Assembly: GCA_965229935.1 (NCBI GenBank)
Contig: CBDDKB010000002.1
Span: 620,001 to 684,000, forward strand
Source: SPJN01 sp965229935
GTDB lineage: Bacteria > Pseudomonadota > Alphaproteobacteria > SPJN01
Length of the DNA: 64,000 bases
Reading direction: 5' to 3'
Shown here: piece after piece, positions 32,950 to 39,820 of the stretch
Layout: every line of letters begins with the position of its first letter
How positions within the stretch are numbered: position 1 is the stretch's first letter
Notes under the pieces: model-generated
Databases searched by the model: none
What the model saw: only the letters and a program-made list of their open reading frames with translations
What the model was told of the DNA's origin: nothing
Made by a program: the position numbers and the translations under genes

Positions 32950-32982
32950 ATCATAAAATCTGAGTTTCTTGAAGTGTAACCA

Positions 32983-33483
32983 ATGCCTGCTTCCAACAAT
33001 CCGCAACCATGCAAAGATCGCAATTGCCGGACCGAGCACAAACCGGAAGAGCGTATTGCGCTCGCCTCATCATTATGTGACGAACGCGGCACCAAGCTAA
33101 CCAAAACACGAAGGCAGGTGCTGGAACTGCTGTGGCGAAGTGATCAGCCGATGGGTGCTTACGATCTTATAGATGCGCTTCGTGTCGAAACCGGCAAGAC
33201 TGTTGCCCCGCCAACTGTATATCGCGCATTGGATTTCCTGATGACGCAAAATTTGGTCACCAAAATCGAAAGCCTCAACAGCTATATCCCCTGCACCCAC
33301 CCTGAACGCCCCCATGATTGCATGTTCTTTTTGTGCAATAGCTGCGGCACGACAATCGAATTGGAAGATCATCGGGTCGAGAAACGCCTTGCTGATGATG
33401 CCGCCGCGCTTGGTTTCCAGGTGACGCGCCGGACGGTCGAAGTCGAAGGCGTGTGCCATGAATGTGCACCTCCCGCCACATAA
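32983..33483 (+). CDS. zur: Zinc uptake regulator, Fur family
   Basis: A 166-residue Fur-family repressor. The winged helix lies in the first half (LTKTRRQVLELLWRSDQPMGAYDLIDAL, APPTVYRALDFL), and CNSCGTT plus CHECA are the paired structural-zinc cysteines near the C-terminus; HPERPHDCMFFLCNSC includes regulatory histidines. A cysteine-rich N-terminus (PCKDRNCRTEHKP) is typical of Zur rather than Fur. The downstream genes (His-rich protein, ABC system, CobW) and two Zur boxes support the zinc assignment. It heads the operon. Confidence 0.9.
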   Translation: MPASNNPQPCKDRNCRTEHKPEERIALASSLCDERGTKLTKTRRQVLELLWRSDQPMGAYDLIDALRVETGKTVAPPTVYRALDFLMTQNLVTKIESLNSYIPCTHPERPHDCMFFLCNSCGTTIELEDHRVEKRLADDAAALGFQVTRRTVEVEGVCHECAPPAT

Positions 33484-33537
33484 TCGCCCTAAAAACCTAG
33501 AAGTATGTGCCACCTTTCCACTTTGGCTGCGTTTCAA

Positions 33538-34146
33538 ATGACCAAACTATCAGTTCCCACCGCCTCAATTCTTGCCATCGCAATTTTGGCGTTGCCTTGG
33601 TCCTTATCTGCGCAAGATCACGTCCATAATCATGATCACGACGATCATTACACTGAACGACAACATGAAGCGCACATACACGGCCATGCAGAATTGGGCA
33701 TTGCTGTGGAAGGTCATTCTGTTGAGCTTTCACTTGGATCGCCGCTCGCAAATTTTCTGGGGTTTGAGCATACACCGCAAAATGATGATGAGATTGCGGC
33801 CCTGAACGACCTGAAATCACAAATGGCTAGGCCTGGCGACCTATTCAAACTCAGCCCGGCTGCGCAATGCAGCTCCCAATCTGTTGAGATAGAAATTGAC
33901 GGGCATGAGGGTCGTGACGAGCATGAAGAACATGGGCATGACGAGCATGGACACGAGGACGCGCATGCAGAATTGCTGGCCGCCTATCGCTTTGCCTGTG
34001 CGGCTCCTCAGGCGCTTAATGATGTTAAGGTAATGCTGTTCACTCTTTTCCCACATTTCGAGGAAATCGACGCCGTTATCCTGACAGACAATGGTCAGAC
34101 GGCACAAACCCTGTCTGCGGGCAGCTACGCAATTTCCCTGAAATAG
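33538..34146 (+). CDS. DUF2796 His-rich zinc-binding exported protein (ZrgA-like)
   Basis: A 202-residue exported protein with a signal peptide (LSVPTASILAIAILALPWSLSAQ) and two histidine/acidic clusters: DHVHNHDHDDH after the signal, and HEEHGHDEHGHEDAH in the middle. Between them EAHIHGHAELGIAVEG is the DUF2796 hallmark. In Vibrio the homologue ZrgA is a periplasmic zinc-capture protein of a Zur-controlled uptake system with the same neighbours. I use the ATG at 33538, which opens the signal peptide; an ATG at 33505 would add 11 residues. Three bases separate it from the ABC ATPase gene. Confidence 0.85.
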   Translation: MTKLSVPTASILAIAILALPWSLSAQDHVHNHDHDDHYTERQHEAHIHGHAELGIAVEGHSVELSLGSPLANFLGFEHTPQNDDEIAALNDLKSQMARPGDLFKLSPAAQCSSQSVEIEIDGHEGRDEHEEHGHDEHGHEDAHAELLAAYRFACAAPQALNDVKVMLFTLFPHFEEIDAVILTDNGQTAQTLSAGSYAISLK

Positions 34147-34149
34147 CGC

Positions 34150-34872
34150 ATGAGTGAAACCGCGATCGATATAGAGGGACTGCGTTTCTCATGGGACCGA
34201 GGCGCCCTCCTGCTTAACATCAAGAAAATGACTGTTAAGCCAGGTGAACGTGTGTTTCTTTATGGCCCCAGCGGCAGTGGCAAAAGTACATTGCTTGGGT
34301 TGATAGCGGGCGTGATCGCCCCCCAATCCGGCCAACTGAATATTCTTGGCAATGATCTTGCTGCCATGACGCAAAGCCAGCGTGATCGATTTAGGGCCGA
34401 TCATATCGGTGTCATATTTCAAACCTTCAATCTGCTGCCCTACCTTTCGGTGATCGAAAACATTTTGCTGGGGTGCGAGTTTTCAAATGCACGCCGCCAT
34501 AAAGCAGAACAACACAAGGGCGGCGCAGAGGGGGCAGCATCTGAACTACTCGTGCAACTGGGACTTAGCGATGACGTTCGCGACCGCCCCGTGACCGCGC
34601 TTAGTATTGGTCAACAGCAAAGGGTTGCCGTCGCACGCGCTCTTATCGGCGGTCCTGATATTGTGATCGCGGACGAACCGACCTCTGCCCTTGATACCGC
34701 GTCGCGTCTGCGTTTTTTGGACCTGTTAAATGCTGCCTGCGATGCATCCGGCACAACATTACTGTTTGTCAGCCATGACATGACGTTGGCGGCACAATTT
34801 GATCGGCAAGTGGAATTAAATGAGCTTAACAAAAAAACAGCACAATTTGCCGAACAGGGTATGAGCCGATGA
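34150..34872 (+). CDS. ABC transporter ATP-binding protein (MacB/LolD-like) of the Zrg system
   Basis: A 240-residue ABC ATPase. Walker A is GPSGSGKST, the Q-loop is IFQTFNLLPYLS, the signature is ALSIGQQQRVAVARAL (an SIGQQ variant of LSGGQ), and Walker B is IVIADEPTSALD. The sequence is closest to the LolD/MacB group that energises lipid or mechanotransmission permeases. Its partner permease starts with an ATGA overlap. In Zur-controlled clusters with DUF2796 this pair is thought to take part in zinc acquisition; the transport direction is not certain. Confidence 0.88.
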   Translation: MSETAIDIEGLRFSWDRGALLLNIKKMTVKPGERVFLYGPSGSGKSTLLGLIAGVIAPQSGQLNILGNDLAAMTQSQRDRFRADHIGVIFQTFNLLPYLSVIENILLGCEFSNARRHKAEQHKGGAEGAASELLVQLGLSDDVRDRPVTALSIGQQQRVAVARALIGGPDIVIADEPTSALDTASRLRFLDLLNAACDASGTTLLFVSHDMTLAAQFDRQVELNELNKKTAQFAEQGMSR

Positions 34873-36140
34873 GATTGGGCATCATTCCAAAGCTAGCGTA
34901 CAAAAGCCTGATCAATCGGCGGGTATCGGTGGCACTGACTATATTGTCGATTGCGATCAGCGTTACCTTGTATCTTGGCGTTGATCAAATCCGCAAAAGC
35001 GCCCGTACCAGTTTTGAAACCGCGCTATCGGGAACAGACCTTTTGGTGGGCGCACGCAGCGGTGAAACCAATCTACTCCTCTATGCAGTGTTTCACTTGG
35101 GGGAACCTGTCGCCAATCTGGACTGGCAAACCTATCAGGAATTTGCTGACCACAAAGATGTTGCGTGGACCATTCCGATTTCACTTGGGGATTCATTTCA
35201 GGGATACCGGGTAATCGGCACAAGCGACGCCTATTTTGATCACTTTCAATATGGCGCAAAGCAAAAGCTTGCCTTCGCGACCGGCGCACCATTCGATGAT
35301 CTTTTTGATGCGGTACTAGGGGCAGAGGTTGCCAAAGCTCTTAACCTGTCGGTTGGTGACAAGGTCGCCCTGTCCCACGGCATTGGTGCCACCAGCTTTT
35401 CAAAGCATGACGACAAGCCCTTTATCGTGTCAGGCATTTTGCAGCCGACCGGTACACCCGTTGATCGCGTCGTTCATGTCAGCCTGGCCGGGATTGAGGC
35501 GATACATCTAGGCTGGCAGGGTGGTGTGGCAAGCCCCGCGGCAAGACGATTGTCACAGGATGATGTGCGTGCCATGTCGTTTACCCCCAAGTCGATCACA
35601 GCTTTCCTTGTCGGTATGAAATCGCGGGTTAAGACCTTGCGCCTGCAACGCACCATCAACCTATATAGGAAAGAGCCGCTGACCGCGATCTTGCCGGGGG
35701 TCGCCCTAACACGTCTTTGGCAAGTGGTTGGCGTTGTTGAAACGGCAATGAAAATCATTGCAGGTTTCGTCATTGCGACGGGTCTGATCGGCATGTTGAC
35801 GGCAATCTTAAGCGGCTTGAATGAACGACGGCGCGAAATGGCGTTGTTGCGTGCTGTGGGCGCCCATCCAGTACATATTTCCAGCCTTATGATTTGCGAG
35901 GCTGTTGCCATTGCCTTTACAGGTGCCATGATCGGGGCAGCGTTTGCCGGGATCGGGACGGCGCTGGCCACCCCCCTTATTCAATCATCTTTCGGCATTG
36001 TGATGGCACCGATTGTTTTCGGGCTTAGCGAGCTGATAATTCTAATGTTCATTGTTGGACTTGCAGCCATATTGGGCTGTTTCCCCGCCTGGGCCGCCTA
36101 TCGGCGAACAGTGGCAGATGGATTGACCGTTTCGCAATGA
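34869..36140 (+). CDS. FtsX/MacB-like ABC permease of the Zrg system
   Basis: A 423-residue permease. One membrane segment near the N-terminus (RRVSVALTILSIAISVTLYLGVDQI) is followed by a 240-residue periplasmic domain, then three C-terminal segments (AGFVIATGLIGMLTAILSGL, ICEAVAIAFTGAMIGAAFAG, LIILMFIVGLAAILGCFPAWAAY) with the coupling motif NERRREMALLRAVGA, the FtsX-type permease layout. It pairs with the ATPase before it. Sequence supports a mechanotransmission-type permease; the zinc link rests on its operon. Confidence 0.88.
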   Translation: MRLGIIPKLAYKSLINRRVSVALTILSIAISVTLYLGVDQIRKSARTSFETALSGTDLLVGARSGETNLLLYAVFHLGEPVANLDWQTYQEFADHKDVAWTIPISLGDSFQGYRVIGTSDAYFDHFQYGAKQKLAFATGAPFDDLFDAVLGAEVAKALNLSVGDKVALSHGIGATSFSKHDDKPFIVSGILQPTGTPVDRVVHVSLAGIEAIHLGWQGGVASPAARRLSQDDVRAMSFTPKSITAFLVGMKSRVKTLRLQRTINLYRKEPLTAILPGVALTRLWQVVGVVETAMKIIAGFVIATGLIGMLTAILSGLNERRREMALLRAVGAHPVHISSLMICEAVAIAFTGAMIGAAFAGIGTALATPLIQSSFGIVMAPIVFGLSELIILMFIVGLAAILGCFPAWAAYRRTVADGLTVSQ

Positions 36141-36165
36141 TTTCTGGAACGACAAGGAACGCAGC

Positions 36166-36684
36166 ATGCGACTTTTTCTAATATCCTTAATGTCTATCTT
36201 GCTTGTCGGCACTGCATTTGCGGCTGACCAAGGCACGGAATACCAAACACTGTCTTGGGATGACCTGATGCCCAAAGGGGAATGGGAAAATTATGACCGA
36301 TTATTCCAATCCTTGTTTGAGGCCGGGAATGTCGCAGAAGGCGGCCCGCAGGATCGGATGATCCAACTTGGCACGTTTAAAACCGTGCCTGAACTTGATG
36401 GCAAAAAGGTCCGCATGCCCGGCCTTGTCCTGCCGTTTGAGTTTAATTCGGAAAATCTCATTACTGAATTCTTACTGGTTCCTTATTTCGGCGCGTGTAT
36501 TCACGCGCCACCGCCACCTCCAAACCAAATTGTCTATGTCAAAAGCGAATTGGGCATTGTGGTAGAAAGGCTGTGGATGCCAGTTTGGGCGTCTGGGACC
36601 CTTCACACCACAAAAAAGGAAAACGAGCTTGGCGACGCAGCCTATACGTTAACGCTTGATTGGGCTGAACCTTTTGAGGAATAA
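36166..36684 (+). CDS. DUF3299 exported protein
   Basis: A 172-residue protein with a signal peptide (MRLFLISLMSILLVGTAFAA) and a DUF3299 core: YQTLSWDDLMPKG, VRMPGLVLPFEF, LLVPYFGACIHAPPPPPNQIVYV. The conserved GACIHAPPPPPNQ could hold a metal via Cys and His. Homologues accompany DUF2796 and the ABC genes in Zur-controlled clusters of Vibrio and others (ZrgD-like). Its role is unknown; a periplasmic accessory of the zinc system is inferred. Confidence 0.83.
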   Translation: MRLFLISLMSILLVGTAFAADQGTEYQTLSWDDLMPKGEWENYDRLFQSLFEAGNVAEGGPQDRMIQLGTFKTVPELDGKKVRMPGLVLPFEFNSENLITEFLLVPYFGACIHAPPPPPNQIVYVKSELGIVVERLWMPVWASGTLHTTKKENELGDAAYTLTLDWAEPFEE

Positions 36685-36722
36685 GGCGCAGCTTGACCAT
36701 TCCCCCCGCCTTCGGTAGATAT

Positions 36723-36735
36723 GTTATAATATAAC
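36723..36735. promoter_or_regulatory. Zur box upstream of DUF1826 gene
   Basis: GTTATA-A-TATAAC is a perfect palindrome with the form of alphaproteobacterial Zur sites. It ends 18 bases before the DUF1826 start and makes a second Zur-controlled promoter inside the module. Confidence 0.8.
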
Positions 36736-36753
36736 GTTATCAGGGTAATTATC

Positions 36754-37449
36754 ATGTCTACCGAACAGATTCGGCCCTATATTGGCGCTGAATCCAGTTT
36801 TCAATCTGGCCAAACAGCCAACGACCATACCTTCATGCAGGTTGGCCGCGCTGCCGATCTGTCTGCGGTCAATCAGGCTGACATAGGGCTTGTTTTATGG
36901 CGCAGATCACCAGACACACAATTGGCACAGTTCGTCAGCTCACTCGACGTCGAAGACATTCCTCATGAACGGCTGCTTGTGCAGATCACCGATGTCAGAC
37001 AGGCCCTGACCAATATTCTGAATGCGCAGGCCGTTGGTGACTATGATGGCGTTGACGCCTTTATCGACGACATTGTGATCCAGTGCGAGACCTTCAGCAC
37101 AATCAGCGGCTCCCCCATTGTTGATATTCGCATCGATCATATTCGCGGCAATGCCTGCCGAAAATTTCATCGCGATAATGTTCCCCTGCGCATGATTTGC
37201 ACCTATCGCGGCCCCGGCACCCAAATTGTGCCTGACGATCACGCGGCTGAGGCTATTAAATCACAAGCCGACTATACCGGCCCGGTGTTTGAGTTGCCGC
37301 AATTTTCTGTCGCTTTATTTAAGGGTGCGTGGCAGTCCGCAAACGGTACCGTGCACCGCTCCCCACCTATTGAGGGGCAAGATATTTCCCGTCTGGTTGT
37401 TTGTCTAAACACGCCATCAATTGTTTCGCCAGAGCTAACCCTGCTCTGA
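36754..37449 (+). CDS. DUF1826 family protein
   Basis: A 231-residue soluble protein of DUF1826. The region RKFHRDNVPLRMICTYRGPGTQIVPDDHA has the conserved FHxD-like histidine/aspartate and threonine-rich core, and the C-terminus has a second conserved histidine in NGTVHRSPPIEG. The HxD...H spacing looks like an iron/2-oxoglutarate-oxygenase-like cupin, but this has not been established for the family. It is widely found next to COG0523 (CobW-like) genes, as here, and starts directly after a Zur box. Confidence 0.8.
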   Translation: MSTEQIRPYIGAESSFQSGQTANDHTFMQVGRAADLSAVNQADIGLVLWRRSPDTQLAQFVSSLDVEDIPHERLLVQITDVRQALTNILNAQAVGDYDGVDAFIDDIVIQCETFSTISGSPIVDIRIDHIRGNACRKFHRDNVPLRMICTYRGPGTQIVPDDHAAEAIKSQADYTGPVFELPQFSVALFKGAWQSANGTVHRSPPIEGQDISRLVVCLNTPSIVSPELTLL

Positions 37450-37469
37450 CTGGTTACGGAACCTCACAA

Positions 37470-37847
37470 ATGACTGCAAAATCAGCAACGTTGGATGCGG
37501 GCGCCATTGCCCTTTCGGCACTGTGTTTGGTCCACTGCCTAGCCCTGCCCCTATTTGCTTCTACCCTGCCGGTACTGGGCACTTTGGCAGAGGCTGAGTG
37601 GGTCCATCGCCTTTTGGTTTTTCTAGCGGCCCCGATACCGATTATCGCTGTGGTCACAGACCCCAAAGGACGGCGTTTGGTAGAGTTTGCGATACTTGCC
37701 TTTCTGGGCATCGGCATGTTGCTATCAGCCGCCTTTATAGAGGCGCTCCACGACCATGAGACAGCTATAACAGTGGTCGGGGCATGCATCTTATCTGTGG
37801 CCCATATCCGGCGCTGGGCCTTTGGGCACAAGCCAATTGAGGGTTGA
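37470..37847 (+). CDS. MerC-domain membrane protein
   Basis: A 125-residue membrane protein of the MerC type. The first helix has LCLVHCLALPLF, the Cys-x-x-His-Cys metal site of MerC proteins, and there are four hydrophobic segments, with EALHDHETA in a loop. Start is set at the ATG at 37470; the upstream in-frame ATG at 37401 lies inside the DUF1826 gene. Its stop overlaps the CobW region. In this Zur-controlled setting it is more likely a zinc permease or sensor than a mercury transporter. Confidence 0.78.
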   Translation: MTAKSATLDAGAIALSALCLVHCLALPLFASTLPVLGTLAEAEWVHRLLVFLAAPIPIIAVVTDPKGRRLVEFAILAFLGIGMLLSAAFIEALHDHETAITVVGACILSVAHIRRWAFGHKPIEG

Positions 37848-37855
37848 GCGAGAAG

Positions 37856-39001
37856 ATGGAAGACGCAGTTCTTAAAAATGCCGCAACACAATTTCCTGTG
37901 TCTGTCCTGACAGGCTTTCTTGGCAGCGGCAAAACAACGGTACTTAGTCACCTCATTCAACAGCCCGCATTTAGCAAAACATTGGTCCTGATCAATGAGT
38001 TTGGCGAAATCGGGCTGGATCATGATCTGGTGACATCCAGCAATGATGACACGGTCATTGAAATGTCCAGCGGCTGCCTATGCTGCACCATTCGGGGGGA
38101 TCTTGCCAAAACCCTGCGCGAAGCACCTCATCGATTTTCCAGAAATGGGGAGACTTGGTTTGACCGCGTTGTCATTGAAACAACCGGACTGGCAGATCCT
38201 GCGCCCATTCTACATACATTGATGAACGAACCAGGTCTTGCCAAACACTATCGCCTAGATGGTGTCATTACCGCAATTGATGCCGTGAATGGCAGCGACA
38301 CGCTTGATCGGCAGATTGAGTCGGTTAAGCAGGTTGCTTTGGCAGATCGCTTGCTGATCACAAAAACAGATCTAGCTGAAGATGACGCATTACAAAGCTT
38401 ACAGGGTCGGTTGCGTGCCTTGAACCCGGCTGCGTCGCAGATCAAAGCGGACAATGGCAAGGTAGACCCGGACCAGCTTTTTGGTGCTGGCATGTATGAC
38501 CCAAAATCCAAGACATTGGACGCACAGAACTGGCTAAATGCCGAGGCCTATAGTGACTCGCATGACCATGGTCACAGCCACGACCACAATCACGGGCATG
38601 ATCACCATCACGATCATGACCACAATGATGTTAATCGTCATGATGACCATATCAAGGCATTGTGCCTGACAATTGACGACCCAATCAATGGCGAAGCATT
38701 TGACCTATGGCTCAAAGGGTTGTTGTTGCTTAGAGGGGCCGACCTTCTACGCGTCAAAGGCATTTTGAACATAATCGGCTTTGATGGGCCAGTCATCGTT
38801 CACGGTGTTCAACACATCTTCCACCCCGCTATTGCGCTTGATGAATGGCCAAGTGAAGACCGTCGATCTCGCATTGTATTTATTACGCGCGATATGGACG
38901 AAGCCACGCTACGCGACACCTTGAAAATGTTTGATTCAACCGAGGTAGAGCCCGACGAGTTCATTGCAAAAGTTATGGGTGACGCTGGCTCGTCTGCGTG
39001 A
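37856..39001 (+). CDS. COG0523 (CobW-family) zinc metallochaperone GTPase with His-rich linker
   Basis: A 381-residue G3E GTPase. It has the P-loop GFLGSGKTTVLSHL, the metal-binding CLCC of SSGCLCCTIRGDL, and a TKTDL base-recognition motif. A tract of alternating His and Asp (SHDHGHSHDHNHGHDHHHD and on, about residues 236-265) links the GTPase to the C-terminal CobW domain. Zur-controlled members such as ZigA/ZNG1 deliver zinc to clients in zinc starvation, and the Zur box and His tract place this protein with them. The start could be the TTG at 37844 overlapping merC; the ATG at 37856 is used. Confidence 0.87.
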   Translation: MEDAVLKNAATQFPVSVLTGFLGSGKTTVLSHLIQQPAFSKTLVLINEFGEIGLDHDLVTSSNDDTVIEMSSGCLCCTIRGDLAKTLREAPHRFSRNGETWFDRVVIETTGLADPAPILHTLMNEPGLAKHYRLDGVITAIDAVNGSDTLDRQIESVKQVALADRLLITKTDLAEDDALQSLQGRLRALNPAASQIKADNGKVDPDQLFGAGMYDPKSKTLDAQNWLNAEAYSDSHDHGHSHDHNHGHDHHHDHDHNDVNRHDDHIKALCLTIDDPINGEAFDLWLKGLLLLRGADLLRVKGILNIIGFDGPVIVHGVQHIFHPAIALDEWPSEDRRSRIVFITRDMDEATLRDTLKMFDSTEVEPDEFIAKVMGDAGSSA

Positions 39002-39491
39002 TCTGTACCCCCAATAGCCTTTTGTAAAATTTGCTGTTTTCCGCCTATGAAGACGGGTCGTGGCCGAGGAACAATGAAAGCGGCCGATTGTGGAATGGTC
39101 TAGATGTCCATGCAAATCCACCAGTTCGCGCTTTCATCTTCCCCGGTGCGCTACTTCCGTTCAAAACTGCGAACGTCCTTCTTGTGATGGTGATTTGTCC
39201 GTGTACAGTGTCGACATGAAGAGCTGCTTTTGACGCAAATCAGTGGAGCTATGCAGCTAATACCTTAGAAGTTCGGACAGCAGTGCCGTAGGCTATCTCA
39301 GCTGTGAATTCGCTGGCGGCTTGATGACACAATAGATAACGAGAGCCCCTTGACACATTAGGGCAGCGGTCAATATTAACGCCGATTCATATTGCCAAAA
39401 TTGACGTAGTCACATGATGGACACAAAATGGTCACAGCGCATATCTTGTAAAACTGCCACTCTTGTAATATGCTGGTTTTTAATGATTATT
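39002..39491. other. Gene-free region with repeat copy
   Basis: 490 bases between the CobW gene and the tRNA. The right copy of the 35-bp direct repeat lies at 39140-39174. I see no credible gene or terminator in the rest. Confidence 0.6.
39140..39174. repeat. Direct repeat, right copy
   Basis: Matches 32594-32628 at 33 of 35 positions, same orientation (TCCCCGGTGCGC to AAAACTGCGAAC). The following GCTGCTTTTGAC is shared with the left copy at a similar distance. The copies enclose about 6.5 kb comprising only zinc-related genes. Confidence 0.75.
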
Positions 39492-39568
<77 letters not shown>

Positions 39569-39767
39569 CAATGCCAAAATATGGGGACAAAACAGTGCCC
39601 ATCAGTGCGCGGACACTAGCCTAACCGCTGCGTGACCTCAATCACTAATTACGCCAGACAAAAGGGACGGCTGGTCGCATGATGCGCTTATTTTTTGGGG
39701 GGCGGCGCGGCGGGTGGCGGGACGCTATTTCAGTTTGTTGTGTTTTGGTGGCGGGAACCTCAGCAAA

Positions 39768-39797
39768 CAAAAAGGCCCCGCCAAATGGCTGGGCCTT
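39768..39797 (-). terminator. Terminator of the 39.8-42.7 kb TonB receptor gene
   Basis: On the minus strand, AAGGCCCAGCCA pairs with TGGCGGGGCCTT, followed by TTTG, about 25 bases past the receptor stop. Confidence 0.75.
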
Positions 39798-39820
39798 CGT
39801 AAAATTATTAGAAATTTTGC

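Larger units (their letters stand above)
32301..32982. other. Gene-free region with repeat copy and Zur promoter
   Basis: 682 bases without a convincing gene; the short open frames here overlap each other on both strands and show no family pattern. It holds the left copy of a 35-bp direct repeat (32594-32628) and the Zur-box promoter of zur (32937-32949). Base use in 32450-32750 is G+C-rich, then sharply A+T-rich from 32830 on. Confidence 0.6.

Noticed and set aside
37470..37847. Mercury resistance (MerC)
   Set aside because: No merR, merA or merT; the gene sits behind a Zur box with zinc genes.
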